Source: Ctena decussata
Taxonomy: Eukaryota > Mollusca > Bivalvia > Lucinida > Lucinidae
NCBI GenBank assembly: GCA_963989385.1
Contig: OZ022512.1
Span: forward strand, 30,525,899-30,589,898
Direction: 5' to 3'
DNA length: 64,000 nt
Shown here: positions 43,676 through 55,329 of the stretch, piece after piece
Layout: each line of letters begins with the position of its first letter
Numbering within the stretch: the first letter of the stretch is position 1
Position numbers and translations under genes: made by a program
Notes under the pieces: generated by a model
Told to the model about the DNA's origin: nothing
Seen by the model: the letters and a program-made list of their open reading frames with translations, nothing else
The model's database searches: none

Positions 43676-44800
43676 ACTAGAAAATGTGTTTATGAAACAC
43701 TATGCCCCCAACCTTATGCTTGCCACTAAAGAGGGACCATCCCATAATTTATAAGTCATAAAGGGGTATTAACCGGTTAATTTACATCTTAGTCGGATAT
43801 TTTGTTCGCAAGCTTGGCTTATTTTTCATGAACATGCCACCCATAGAATTTCAAGTTCCTTTCACTAACGGTTCTTGACTGTATGTAAGGGTACTTTTGT
43901 ACCATAGGCTTCAATGCACTAAGTCGAAAAAGGGGCTTAACTTGATCAAAAATTAACATTTTTTCTCAAAAGTTAATCAGGTCATTTGCACCTTTGACAA
44001 TGTCTTCCTCCAAAAAATCATGATCCTAGCATCAGGGGCTCTTAAGATATTTTGTTAACAAGGTTCCATAAGCTTAAATGCAGTAAGTTGAAAAAGGGTC
44101 GTAACTCGGTCAAAAATTCACAATTTTTTCAGAAGTTAATCAAGTCATCTACACCTTAGGCAATGTCTTCCTGCAAAAAATCATGATCCTAGCATCAGGG
44201 GTTCTCGAGATATTTTGCTAATAAGGTTCCATAGGCTTACAATGCACTAAGTCGAAAAAGGGGCATAACTCGGTCTAAAATCCCCATTTTTTTCAAAAGT
44301 TAATCAGGTCATCTACACTTAAGGCAATGTATTCCTCCAAAAAATCGTGTTCCTAACGCCAGGGGTTCTCGAGATATTCTGCTAACAAGGTTCCATAGGC
44401 TTAAAATGCACTAAGTCGAAAAAGGGGCATAGCTCGGACAAAAATTCACGATTTTTTTTCAAAAGTTAATCAGGTCATCTACTTGATAAGCAATGCCTTT
44501 CTGCAAAAATTCATGATCCTAGCATCAGGGGTTCCTGAGACATTTTGCTAACAAGGTTCCGTAGGCTTACAATGCACTAAGTCAAAAAAGGGGCATAACT
44601 CTAAAAATATATTACCAGCGGAAAAAATAAAAAATACGTGTCTGCTTATTTTTCATGTACATGCCACATATAAAATTTCAAAATCCTAGCATAAGGTGTT
44701 TTTGAGTTTCCTATCTGCTTAAAAGCGTTACGGACGGACAGATGGACGGACGGGCCAAAACCAATATGTCTCCTCGACTTCTCCGAAGTTGGGGGCATAA
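43676..44800 (+). mobile_element. Helentron/pearl-like element B, ~164-bp core repeats
   Basis: 5' end ACTAGAAAATGTGTTTATGA, AACAC hairpin, then TATGCCCCCAACCTT. 3' end GACGGACAGATGGACGGACG, the hairpin ACTTCTCCGAAGT and TTGGGGGCATAA. CAATGTCTTCCT-type anchors at 43998, 44161, 44325 and 44491. Units carry GGGGCATAACTCGG and AGGTTCCATAGGCTTA. Non-coding. Confidence 0.8.
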
Positions 44801-45220
44801 AAATTTATAGAAATAGATGCCAAAGAAAAGCCACAATCAAATATCACAGCCTACCTTAACAATGGTACCAAGAGGAGGAGTAAGTAATGATGTAGAAAAC
44901 AAGATAGGGATAAACGAATCACATTACAGCACGGCAACCAGCTCCCTCTTCCCCACAAGAGATGGTCACAGTGTAACTGGCACAGAAAAGCAAATTAAAT
45001 AACTGAGCTGATGTTGGCCTCCAAACCTCCCCTACAGCCAACCCAAGCCACCCATATTGCAATCAGCATATAGAGGAAAGCAGAGCATTTTTTATGCCGG
45101 ATGTGGAATATCTCGATCACTGCAAAAGCTACACTAGGTTGGCAAAGTTTTTTGATAACATTCCACTATAATCATGTACGCATCTAATGTTCAGAATATA
45201 ACTTCTGAAGTTTTGAAATA

Positions 45221-48200
45221 TACACTGAGTCACTTTAGTTCCGCGCCACTAATAAAATTTAAAATTTCTCGGAAAAGAAATGTGATAATTTTAATCTGGA
45301 ACTTTCAGCGAAACGCGCATTTACGTCTGCACAATCCGTAGAAAATGTGTTGTGATCGAACCAGAAACAAACAAGAAAACGGATCCGAATAGGCAGTACC
45401 CGCAAAACACAAACTAACATTGCATTATTTTGCATTGCATTCAGACCACACTGCACTATTATCAGTTTCGAATTTTTGCTATATCATTGTTAAGAGGCGA
45501 TTCATTTTCGGCGATATTGAAGACTGGAACATGTTTGTAAACTTTACCGTGTTTTTAGCAGCCGACTATTTTTGGTTATCAAATGCCAAAGGTTTGAAAA
45601 AGTTCTTTTTATTTACACTTTTTTAAAACTATAGAAAGGGGGGGGGGTCTCATCCTATAGGAAATTTACATAGAGTTCTGCCCACGCTCGGAATTTAATC
45701 TTAATATGCATAAAGATTGTCAAGCACATGAGTCTTGCATTTGTGATATATTTATCCATTGATCTATTTCAGTATTTAAATAACAGCAATTTTTGTATTT
45801 TTCGAGGAAAAAATTGGTGCCCTTGTTTTAATCCCCCCAGAGCTATGAAATTTTAGATTTTGGTACCTAATTTTGTCTCAAAACGATGCCTAGTAATTTG
45901 TGAGTATGTATGTAACATAATTGTAGATCAATGTATCAAATGAAAATATCCACATAGAATTTCAACAGAAATATCCCCATATTTCAGATCCATAAATTAT
46001 TTTCAATAAATTAAAATGTTGATTTTAGTTTGTTATAGTTCTTGTCAACCTATGAAATTCACATCAAAATTGACCACACATGTGTAGGTAATGATATTAA
46101 AAAATCAAGAAAAATTAAAACCGGTAACATTAGTTTTTTAGAGTTTTTATGTTAACAGTCAAATTTTTTGAAAAGTGTAAAATCCACATTATTCACAGAA
46201 TTTTGTTTTTGACATCTTTGTGTTTCATTGTTAGGCCAATTTTATGTTTCTATCATGTTTTGCATTGCCAAGCCACATAAGACGTATCAGTTTGGAAAGC
46301 AACTCTGTCTAACAGTTGTTAAATTGATTAAAGAATAATGGTAAACCACGGTAGGATAATTACATGCATTTGTAGAAAAGTGTCAAGCTTCGCCCTTTTA
46401 ACCTACTGACAAGCAGGAGAGTGATACATTAAAAGGTGGAAGGAAGAATCAAAAACCTGTTTCTTCCTGAAACAAATCCAATCTGACTTAAGATTGGTAA
46501 TGAATGCAACCATGTACATAAAGTATTCAGTGTTTATAGCATTGTGTCTCTTTCAGAAAGTTCAATATTTCAGCTAGCTTATTCACATCTAAATAATAAC
46601 ATCCGGTGTCCAGATTAATCGGTTATCTATTCTTACCCATAGGTAAGCTTACCCTTAGGTAAGGTATGGGATGGAACTAAGTATTTACTGTTGTTGCAAT
46701 TAGAAAAGCTTTACTGAATACAATCTTGGTGTTTTTGTGCAAATCTGACACTATATCAGTAGTAAAACTGGATCACCCTGACTTACACCTCAATTGAAAA
46801 GAAACTTAAGTAGTCAAATTGACTAAAGGGGACAATTAGCAGTCAAGCAATTATTCATATATATGTATTTGCTTTGTATGATATACTTTACACAAATAAA
46901 AATATTTATGCATGAAATTCAGCTACAGAATTAGTACATTTTATATATGCAAATTGTTTAGGGTAAAATAGTTTTTTTAAATAAACCTTTTAAATCAGTG
47001 TATTAGCATGTAGAACAATCTGTTATGATTGTTATGTATACTAATTGTTATAATTATAACAAAAGGAAGTGGTTCTGCGAACTTATTCACACTTAATTCT
47101 GACATGAGTTTTTCTCTTAAAATCTACCTTCATAAATTATACGTAATATTTGACAATGTTACCTGTTTCCAAATGTCATAAAATTCTAAAGGTATTGAGA
47201 GGATACACAGGGCCTACTTTGCTAGCAATTTCAAAGGTTGACAAAGACTGCAACTCTTTTAAATTTTAAGTTGAAAATCATATTTTGGTAATTTCAGCCT
47301 TAATTATTTTATAGTTTCAGACTTTATGTTTCGAGAAAAAACATGTGTATATATCTATTCAATCACAAATGGTATTGAAGGTATCTATAAACAGTCCTTT
47401 TACAATTCTAGTTCAAAGTTTATGAAATTAAGGAAAGCATATACTTTAAGACTAAAAAAATGCAGTACCTCAAGGTGCTCTCCTGAGACCTAAAATACCT
47501 TTTTGAAGATAATAAATACATATTTATAGTTGATAGGACAGTGGCACTTAGCATGCATAGTAACAAGAAAATCCAAGTGTGGGCGCATATGAGACCCCCC
47601 CCCCCACTTTTGAATTTTTCTGAGAAAACCTATTATCTAAACACTTCTTTTATAATTTCATAGTAAACAACGATGTATGCGTCGTTAGTTTGCATACAAA
47701 CTTTTTTGGATATATTAACGCTATCCCGTGGACGTAAGCGATGACGTCACTACTCCTAAGGGTCTTAGTTGATTAATGATAGAATAGTTAGTGTTTTGAT
47801 ATTTCTGCGCACACAAGTGACTTGTAACAAAACGATTTGCAAAGAAAATCTAGTTTTGTTATTGTAGCTGAGGTTAACATGACGTCAAACCGAGCATAGC
47901 TTCAAAACGTCACTTTGTATCTGAATTAAATCGCAGTAAAAGAGGGTTTGACTTCAAAAAAGTATTCGTTTTGGGGGGGTTTCTATCACAACGATAGCTG
48001 GGGATAATGCCTATTGCATAATGCATTTTAAAAGCGTAAACGCTTAGGTTGCACGTGCAGTTTTGTCAAAATATTCTTGTTAGGAACTGGAAGGCTTCGC
48101 ATGAGTGATTCTAAATTTCTTTTGCTGTCATCAAGTAGATAAAATAAATCTTTGATTATAGCAATTTCGGTTTAAAATGCGGGCCCTGGAAAAGTGGTGT

Positions 48201-48222
48201 GTAATTAAAGTGGCTCAGTGTA
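45221..48222. mobile_element. ~3-kb element with mariner-like ends, TA duplication
   Basis: TA at 45221-45222 and 48221-48222 brackets ends CACTGAGTCACTTTAGTTCC and the complement of CACTGAGCCACTTTAATTAC. The inverted match continues to CGC(G)CCACT-like text. No transposase frame survives; the interior is very AT-rich and holds a second inverted pair (45618-45660 and 47575-47632). Assignment to Tc1/mariner rests on ends and the TA only. Confidence 0.55.
45618..47632. mobile_element. ~2-kb inner element with poly-G/poly-C inverted ends
   Basis: Left AGAAAGGGGGGGGGGTCTCAT, then TGCCCACGC. Right GGGCGCATATGAGAC, a C-run and ACTTTTGAATTTTT. The two ends are complementary and nested inside 45221-48222. 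The ~1.9 kb between is AT-rich with no recognisable gene. Confidence 0.5.
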
Positions 48223-48462
48223 TTACTGAATACTGCTTTGTTATACAGGGTGCTCATTTCCAGAATTCTGGCTAAGTTCTGTTGTAGATGTTACGATGAA
48301 AAGCAATATTATCATTATTATTTTATTATTATTATAAATGTACAACATAGAATTTGAGAAGATGAAATAGACTGATGGTGTTAGTTCTTACAGTTCATTG
48401 TTAAACTGCCAGACTTGCTGAAAATTGTATGTACATACACAGCATTAAATGTAGACAAAACA

Positions 48463-48598
48463 AATTAAAATCTTAAAAAGTTCCTTTAAGAGCAGAGAAT
48501 ACATACAGAAGTAGGAACATGGGCCAGACTACATAGTCTCGGCTAATAAAGCCTCGTTAGTGACCCTGACAATATCTGGTAACGAAACCAGAAAAAAA
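48463..48598. repeat. Dispersed repeat, copy 2 (inverted)
   Basis: Reverse complement of 35183-35330. Similarity stops at 48598, where element J begins, so J either inserted into this repeat or the repeat ends there. Confidence 0.7.
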
Positions 48599-48599
48599 G

Positions 48600-50473
48600 A
48601 CTAGAAATGTCAGATAATCTGACTATAGCCCCGCTGTACTGCTTTAGTAACACTCTGTCATTGTAAAAGGAGCAATAGATATTTAATCCACCAAGCCAAT
48701 AGACCCTTAGCAAGTTCCTGAGAGAAGAATAAGAACCAGGATTCTCATTCTCAATCATATACGATGCATCAACTCATTACTTATATGTCTACCAAGTTTG
48801 AATAAATCCTGCTTATCTATCCCACAATACAACAACTCAAAAATGATATGTCTTGCTTTAATAGTTCCTGAGAAAACCGTAATTAAATCTACTAGAAAAG
48901 ACAGAAAAATGGATGAATAAAAAGAAGGATAAACAGAGGAAGAATAAGGGCAATGAGCCTGAATCACAATCCCATAATACAACAATTTATTTTCCATACC
49001 AAGTTTGAAGATTCTTGCTTGCATAGTTCCTGACAGAAATTTACCGGGGAAAGACAGAAAAATGGACAGATAAAGGGAGGAATAAGAGCAATAAGCCTGA
49101 TTTACAATCCCACAATACAACAATTCTTTGTCCAAATGTTTTCTAAGTTTGAAGATTCTAACTTCAAAAAATTCTGGGAAAACTATGACACAAATTTTCA
49201 ATGTAAAAATGCAAAATAGGGAAAGAAAGGAAAATGAATAAAAATGGAAAATTCAGAGCAATGAGCCAGAGTCTTTATCCAATGTGAATCATACAATGAT
49301 TCTTTCTCCATGTGTGAACAAAACTTCAAGATTTTATCTGGCACAATTCTTGAGAAAACTGACACAAATTTACGTTACAGAGACAGAAAAAATAGATAAA
49401 TAAAGGGAAGAATAAAAGCAATGAGCCAGATTCTCAAGCCCACAATACAACAAGTCATTGTCCATATGTATATCAGGTTTCAAGATTCTAGCTTCAATAG
49501 TATTTGAGAAAACTACAACACAACTTTTCAATGTGGACAAAACGGGGAATGAAAGAAAATAGGATAAAAAATGCAAGACTCCTAGCAATGAGCCGGAGTT
49601 TCAATCCCACAATACAATCACATATTCTACATATATGTACCAATTTCAAGATTGTAGCTTGCACATTTCCTGAGAAAAAATATGACAAAAATTTACCTTG
49701 AAAAGACAGAAAAGATGACAAATAAAGGGAGGGTTAAAAACAATTAGTCTGATTTTCTTTCCCACAATACAACACTTCATTATGCATATGTATGCTAAGT
49801 TTCATTGAAACAATTGAAGCTGGAATCTTGAAATTCAAGATTCCAGCTTCAATTGTTCCCGAGAAAACTTTTGACACAAATGTTCAATGTAAACATGCAA
49901 AATAGGGAAAGAAAGAAAAAATAAAAAAATAAAAAACAGAAGAATAAAAGCAATGAGCCCGAGTCTCAATCTCACAATACAATCACTCATTCTCTATGTG
50001 TATACCAATTTTGAAGATTCTAGCTGGCACAGTTCTTGAGAAAACAGTGACACAAATTTACCTTAAAAAGGCAGAAAAATGAATAAATAAAGGGAAGAAT
50101 AAAAGCCATGAGCCCAGTTATCGATCACACAATACAACAAGTCATTGTCCATATGTATATCAAGTTTCCAGATTCTTACATTTAATAGTTCCTGAGAAAT
50201 CTGTGACATAAAAAATCCAGGGGTCAGCCTAGAGCTTTCACCGAAGGAGAAGTTTTGTGACATTTTCAGGACTTTGGGGAGAAGTTTTAGCCCAAATTTT
50301 TTTTCTCTATATGTTTTATACATTTTCACTTCTCAGCTCGAAATAGGGAAAAGTCAGCTTTGGGAGACTATTTTCCCCAAAATCGCCCTCTAGGCTGAGC
50401 CCTGAAAAAAATCTTACTGAATTACAGATAGACCAAATTCAGTATAGCCCCACTTTTTCAAAGCGGGCCTATA
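48600..50473 (+). mobile_element. Helentron/pearl-like element J, ~140-170-bp core repeats
   Basis: 5' end ACTAGAAATGT, hairpin CAGATAATCTG, ACTATAGCCCCGC. 3' end AGTATAGCCCCACTTTTTCA, AAGCGGGCCTATAAT. At least eight diverged units share CCCACAATACAAC, CCAAGTTTGAAGATTCTAGC and GAGAAAACTGTGACACAAAT. No ACGG microsatellite. A hAT-like MITE sits at 50217-50404. Confidence 0.75.
50217..50404. mobile_element. hAT-like MITE, 188 bp
   Basis: Ends CAGGGGTCAGCCTAGAG and the complement of CAGGGCTCAGCCTAGAG, flanked by AAAAAATC / AAAAAAATC. The CAGGG start and ~8-bp duplication fit the hAT superfamily. Internal inverted GAGAAGTTTT/GGGGAAAAT blocks. Confidence 0.7.
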
Positions 50474-50704
50474 ATAATGATTAGAACCTCGTCCAGGTGC
50501 AGCAAACAAGCCATGCAAACCCAGCTAGTAAATCAACAAACTGTAACATTCACAAATTAAAGTATTTTGAAGAAGTTATGCTATTTTGCTATACAAGGTG
50601 CTGTAGCTTCAGGGTTTGTCTATTTTTTTTTTTCTTACAAATGAACAGATACAAAACAGTAAAGCATTTTCAATTATTCTTTACCCATCATGACTGTAAT
50701 TGTA

Positions 50705-50835
50705 AAATTCCCTGACATTTTAGCAAAAAAATCATTTTTCCCTGACACAACACAAAATTCCCTGACAATTCCCTGACCTTGAAAAATATTAAATTTCCAA
50801 GACATTTCACTGACGCGTATGAACCCTGGAGGCAC
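50705..50835. repeat. CCCTGACA-rich repeat, copy 2
   Basis: AAAATTCCCTGACATTTTAG, TTTTTCCCTGACACAAC, ATTCCCTGACAATTCCCTGA and TGAACCCTGGAGGC. It resembles 43590-43645 and lies just before the next compound palindrome. Confidence 0.5.
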
Positions 50836-50896
50836 CAACACATCCGACCCCATTACTTCTATTCTTGCAAACTCAAACTGAAGCTTAAAGACATTT

Positions 50897-51131
50897 GAGC
50901 CGCGACACGACAAAACCAACAGTGTGGTTGTGCGCCAAGCGCAGACTCAGACCAGCCTGGGCATCCGCACAGTTTGACCAGGCTCTTCGTTAAGTGCGCA
51001 AAGGGTAGCTAAGGGTCTAAGCTACCTCCATGTGGACAGCGAAGACTCTGATCAGACTGGCGGATGCCCAGGCTGATCTGAGTCTGCGCTGGGCGCACAG
51101 CCACATTGTTGGTTTTGTCGTGTCGCGGCTC
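50897..51131. mobile_element. Compound palindrome, copy 8
   Basis: GAGCCGCGACACGACAAAAC to GTTTTGTCGTGTCGCGGCTC, flanked by ATTT at 50893-50896 and 51132-51135. Near-consensus. Confidence 0.92.
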
Positions 51132-51249
51132 ATTTATGGAAATGACACAAAACAATTATTGGGGAGCTAAGCGGCTTCATATCCAAAAGAGTTTGCTAGT
51201 AGGACAGTATACAATTGTCTATAAAATCTTGTCACGTAGATGATTGTTG

Positions 51250-51904
51250 TTCTTGATTTAATCTAATGCCTGTGTTTGTGATATCAGCTCTCCAGTTGCC
51301 TTGTCATCAGCAAACCTATTCTGGGGGTGCGCCCCAGACCTCCCTCTCAATTACTATAATTAACAGTTTATTGAGCATTCGACAACAGATTTCTGGATGG
51401 CCATAAGCAGAAAGTGCAAATCATGATGGCGAAATTTAAAGACATTTCATCTGCATGATATATCAATCTGACAGATAAGAACATGTTCTTTCTTTCTCAT
51501 ACCAGGGATAAAGTCTAACAGGGCCGAGCAGCCCAGAGTCCCTAAATTTTGGGCTGGACCCCTGAAATTTTGGAGAAAATGCCCATATCCCTTACGTTAA
51601 ATTTTGAATTTTGGCAGTGTGGGCCCCTAAGTCAAAATTGTTAGTCTTTATCCCTGCATACAGGTTTGATTGAGGTCAGTCTGACATAAAAAAGGCAATA
51701 CAGTGTGTGTGTAAAGGGTAGCTGGAGAGTTAGAATGGTGTGTGTGGGGGTCTTAAACTTTATTGTCACCTATCTGGGGGGATCGGAAACAAATTCTGGT
51801 GAGACTGGTGAGTGGGGGTGGGGGGTTAAAAAAAAACGGAAAAAATTTTGGTGGCTCATATGAAAATGTACCCGGCCCCCACCTGATAATAAATGACTCG
51901 TCCC
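51250..51904. mobile_element. Second copy of the 12232 element, one end missing
   Basis: In reverse orientation it matches ~12232-12700: GTGATATCAGCTCTCCA, TGAGGTCAGTCTGACATAAA and the intact end GTACCCGGCCCC...TGATAATAAATGACTCGT, CCCT. The part equivalent to 12720-13094 is absent. It carries an extra GGGCCCCTAAG-rich insert near 51520-51650. Confidence 0.8.
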
Positions 51905-51939
51905 TAACAAGTGTGAAGAAGTAGGGACGCCATTGGATA

Positions 51940-52215
51940 GAAATTGTGATATCTGTCATATCACAAAATAGAATAAGTTATATTACAACATGTTTATGAT
52001 TTCCGGTCATCACGCAGCATTGATATTCTGACATCACTAATTTATGTTATCGCAAAGTTTATTATGACGTCACCAAACGGCGAGTTTTTAACATAACTCA
52101 ATCGATTGCGTGATATCGTCAAATTTAATGTTAACCCAATTATGCCTAGAGTTTCGTAAAAAAAGACGTAATCAAACAGCGCAAACCCAGATCAGATGTC
52201 GCAGAACGCGGTGTC
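51940..52215. repeat. TGATATCA-rich AT repeat, copy 2
   Basis: ATATCACAAAATAGAATAAG, TTGATATTCTGACATCACTA and CAGATGTCGCAGAACGC parallel 56220-56470 in order, which shows a shared ~300-bp unit and not mere base composition. Confidence 0.65.
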
Positions 52216-52884
52216 TGATGAGGGCCTACATTTTTTTAACAAAAGGACGAGTTGCGTTAAGGTGCGATAACGGCCCATTTTTTTTCCGCGAAAATTCAAA
52301 ACGGAGTAATCGAAAAAATAAAGACAGTTTTAAACAGGCCAATCCTTATATTTTGAAGATCTGTTCTTGTATCCTAGAAATGCGTCATTTTTTGCCTCAA
52401 TCTATCCTAGAAATGGCAAAAACAGCAAAAAGTGACCAGTTTGCGAACTTTAACATCAGCGAAAAGTATCAGCACAGGCGAGACCCAACTTAAAATTTTG
52501 ACAAAAGGCGTCTTTTAATAAAACAAAAATACTATCAAAATATCTACTTGGGTCTTGGCTGTGCTGGGTTTCAAAAATTAACTTTTCCGAAAAAAAATAT
52601 CGCTCAAGGCAGGTCTTTTTTTAGCTACGGCACCGGCGGTGCGTTTGTTTACATCAAAGCGGCACGTTGTGTACATGTAGCCTGTACGTTGAAAAAACTT
52701 GTTAAATTGTAAAAGGTAAGTTAACGTGTCTGATAAAAGATTAATGAGAGAGAGAGAGAAAAAAAAATGTATGTAGCCTTTAGCCGATGAAGACTGTCGG
52801 TGTCGATAAAAATTTGCAGAAGAGAAATCGATAATCTGCAGTACTGTTGGTATTAAAGTTTATATACTTAAAAATAATGATCTA
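52216..52884. other. Unassigned DNA
   Basis: A 127-codon frame (52110-52493, plus) crosses the end of the preceding repeat, has no motif and is not trusted. An (AG)n tract is at ~52746-52760. No other feature. Confidence 0.35.
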
Positions 52885-52990
52885 TAAATAGAATCGCGAC
52901 TTGGCTGAGCGGTTTAACCGACTGTTCCGTAATGCAAGTTCCTTTAAAGTTGAGAGGTCGATCGAGCCCTACGTGGGGCTTAATTTTTTT
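52885..52990 (+). mobile_element. tRNA-Ser/Leu-like SINE head
   Basis: CGACTTGGCTGAGCGGTTTA, ACCGACTGTTCCG (A-box and anticodon arm, long variable region), then GAGAGGTCGATCGAGCCCT (B-box). It is followed by the C-rich tract at 53030 on. Confidence 0.5.
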
Positions 52991-53029
52991 TCATGATGAA
53001 GCACACTGGTCTACAGCCTCCAGTAAATG

Positions 53030-53625
53030 CATGGCACCCCAACCTTCATGCCCTCCCCCCTTCCCTTTAAACAATGGTTGTCTGCGGTTGGCAAGCCCCT
53101 CCCCCCACACCCCAATAACTTTGAAATCATAGTGCCCCCTAATGCCCCCATCCCCCCCCCCCCCGAAAAAATAGGTAGTTTACGGTTTGCAACCCTCTAT
53201 CGCCCCTCCTGCTCTCTTTCCAACCCCCCCTTAAAAAATTATGTCTACGGTTTGCCGGGGCCTGGCCAGCTGACCAGGCCCTCTCCCCCCCCCCACAATT
53301 TCGAAATGCATGGTGCCCCCCCTCATGTCCCCCACCGAAAAAAAGTAAAAATAGGTTTGCAACTCTGCCCACCTCCTGCTTCCCCTCTTCCCCGCCAACA
53401 AACTTAAAAATGATAGGTTGTCGTGGCTACGGTTTGCCGGGGTTGGCCAGGCCCCCCCCCCCCCCCCCAATTATTTTGGAATGCCTGTCCCGCACCGTCC
53501 GCCTCCCCCTCTCACAAAAAATTGGTTGTTTATGATTTGCATTCCCCAACCTCCTCCCCCTACCCCCCCCCACCCCCACCCAAACCCGTCCCCCACCCCC
53601 ACCCCAACCCACAAATGTTGAGAAA
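53030..53625. repeat. C-rich, strand-asymmetric degenerate tandem repeat
   Basis: At least five diverged units share (T)G(T)CTACGGTTTGC followed by GGGG or CAACCC, and a long C-run. 53560-53610 is nearly pure (CCCCCAC)n. The minus strand is G-rich enough to form quadruplexes. The overlapping proline-rich frames reflect composition only. Confidence 0.7.
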
Positions 53626-53791
53626 TACGAAACTGAAAAAGGATTTTATACAATGTGGCACATGTTTAGAGTTCATCTGAATTGTTTTTGTTATTTTAAT
53701 CCCAGTAACGAATTCTTAAATACCACTTTAAGAAATTATACGAAGTTCATGAAGAAAATGTACCACCTGAAATACATCAATCACATATAAC

Positions 53792-54113
53792 CAGGGCTGT
53801 GGAAATATTTAAAGTTGCACTGATTGTATTTATCCTTGGACAAGTAAATGGTCAGGCTTTACTTGTCTAAATAAAACTTAACTTGTACCAATGAAATTAC
53901 AGAAGTTACATCTGTTTCCAAAAGTAAGCTCCCTTTAAAATATGGCAGTGGTATTCAGTCGACTTAAAGGAGATTCCTATATATTTATATAGAGTACATT
54001 GCATCTGTAATATATAACTGCATGATATTTGTCTATGGACAAGTAAATTTTTCACTTGTCCTTAGTAAAATTGGGCAGCTAGGACAAGTCGGTCACAGTA
54101 TTTCCACAACCTT
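53792..54113. mobile_element. hAT-like MITE with GGACAAGT motifs
   Basis: Left CAGGGCTGTGGAAATA, right TATTTCCACAACCTT (partial complement). Flanks CATATAAC and CATGTAAC agree at 7 of 8 bases, as an 8-bp duplication. The interior has repeated GGACAAGTAAAT in both orientations. Confidence 0.65.
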
Positions 54114-55001
54114 CATGTAACACAAAACTTTGCTATGATCAGAGAGTAATCTGAAAAGAAAACTCATTGGAAGGTACTCAGGTAATAAATATGTTATCAG
54201 AAAAGGAATAATTTGATATCATTTTCCATCCCACTGTCAATCGCCAAGACTTCCTTAAGCGTACGAAAACAGAAGCGCATATACATGCTAACACACAACA
54301 GGACTGCAAGAAGCTCGTTTTTTCTGGGTGAGTCATTCTCGTTACAAAAATATTCCTGTGTGACTGGAATAATCAAGGATTCTTCTTCCCGCCCATACTG
54401 ATGAACGCAAACATAGTTACCAAATACGGCTGTGATTACACCTAAGGTAGCATTACACGTAAAAGTAAGTCGGACAGGCAATGGCGTTTTACGGAAAATG
54501 TCGTGATGTGAGCTTGTGTTAATTCTCATCACAAAAGTCCTTTGAGTCTCTTTGAAATGAAGCTATAGAGGCAAAATTTGCTATGTTAAACAGATCATTA
54601 ACAGTATATACGGGTAGGTCAAGGTAAGCAAGCGACACTGGTGTTCCGGAGACACTATATCATGGTGCATGCTTGTGTGAAGTTTCATCAAAAAAGGTCT
54701 TTCAGTCTCTAAAAATCACCTTAACGATAGTTTTGGGCAACAATTGTTGAGAGAAACGATGCCGCAAGAAAATTCCTTCCCTGTCGTTCCTGCTAGCTAC
54801 AGCGAAATAGCGATTTCTGTGCCTGCATAATTATATATAGAGCTTGATTTTAATTTGTGTCAGATCAGATTGTCGCCGTGGAATGAAAATGCCTCAAGGC
54901 ACATGCGAAATGTGTATGGCCAGATCAGCCTGTTAACATCCGAAGTCTGTTAAATGATGTCAAGATATTACATTTATCGGTTGATAAATTGCAGACCTAC
55001 T
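54114..55001. other. Unassigned DNA, one 111-codon open frame
   Basis: The minus-strand frame 54197-54532 has no recognised domain or splice partner. CTTGTGTTAATTCTCATCAC and CTTGTGTGAAGTTTCATCAA (~54510 and ~54670) suggest two diverged direct units. Low support for a gene. Confidence 0.35.
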
Positions 55002-55071
55002 GACAAGACTGCGCATGTACACAGCACAGTGCTTGGAGACAAGACTGCGCATGTACACAGCGCAGTGCTTG
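55002..55071. repeat. 35-bp tandem duplication
   Basis: GACAAGACTGCGCATGTACA, CAGC(A/G)CAGTGCTTGG is repeated twice in tandem with one difference. Recent slippage-type duplication. Confidence 0.85.
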
Positions 55072-55329
55072 GTGATAGGTTTTCTCGTGACGTGACTTAA
55101 ACTAAAAAGTACCACTTCTGTTCAGTGTAAACTTAACTGTGTTGTTCAAAAGTATTACAGATTATGTTTTCGATCAGTGAAGCTCCTTATCGAGAGAACC
55201 GCTGGCTGTATGTGTTCTTCAAAGACTGGGTCGTAGATACACGTGCGAATGTGAACATGCGCGGACCCAGGCAATTTCTATTAAAAAAAAGATCAAAAGT
55301 AAAAAAAAAATAATCAGACATCCCTAAAA

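Noticed and set aside
52110..52493. 127-residue plus-strand gene
   Set aside because: Begins inside a dispersed AT-rich repeat and has no recognisable domain.
53027..53407. Proline-rich protein
   Set aside because: Frames exist in several phases on both strands because the DNA is a C-run repeat; composition explains them.
54197..54532. 111-residue minus-strand gene
   Set aside because: No motif, no splice partner, no conserved copy. Possible by chance at this length in the window.
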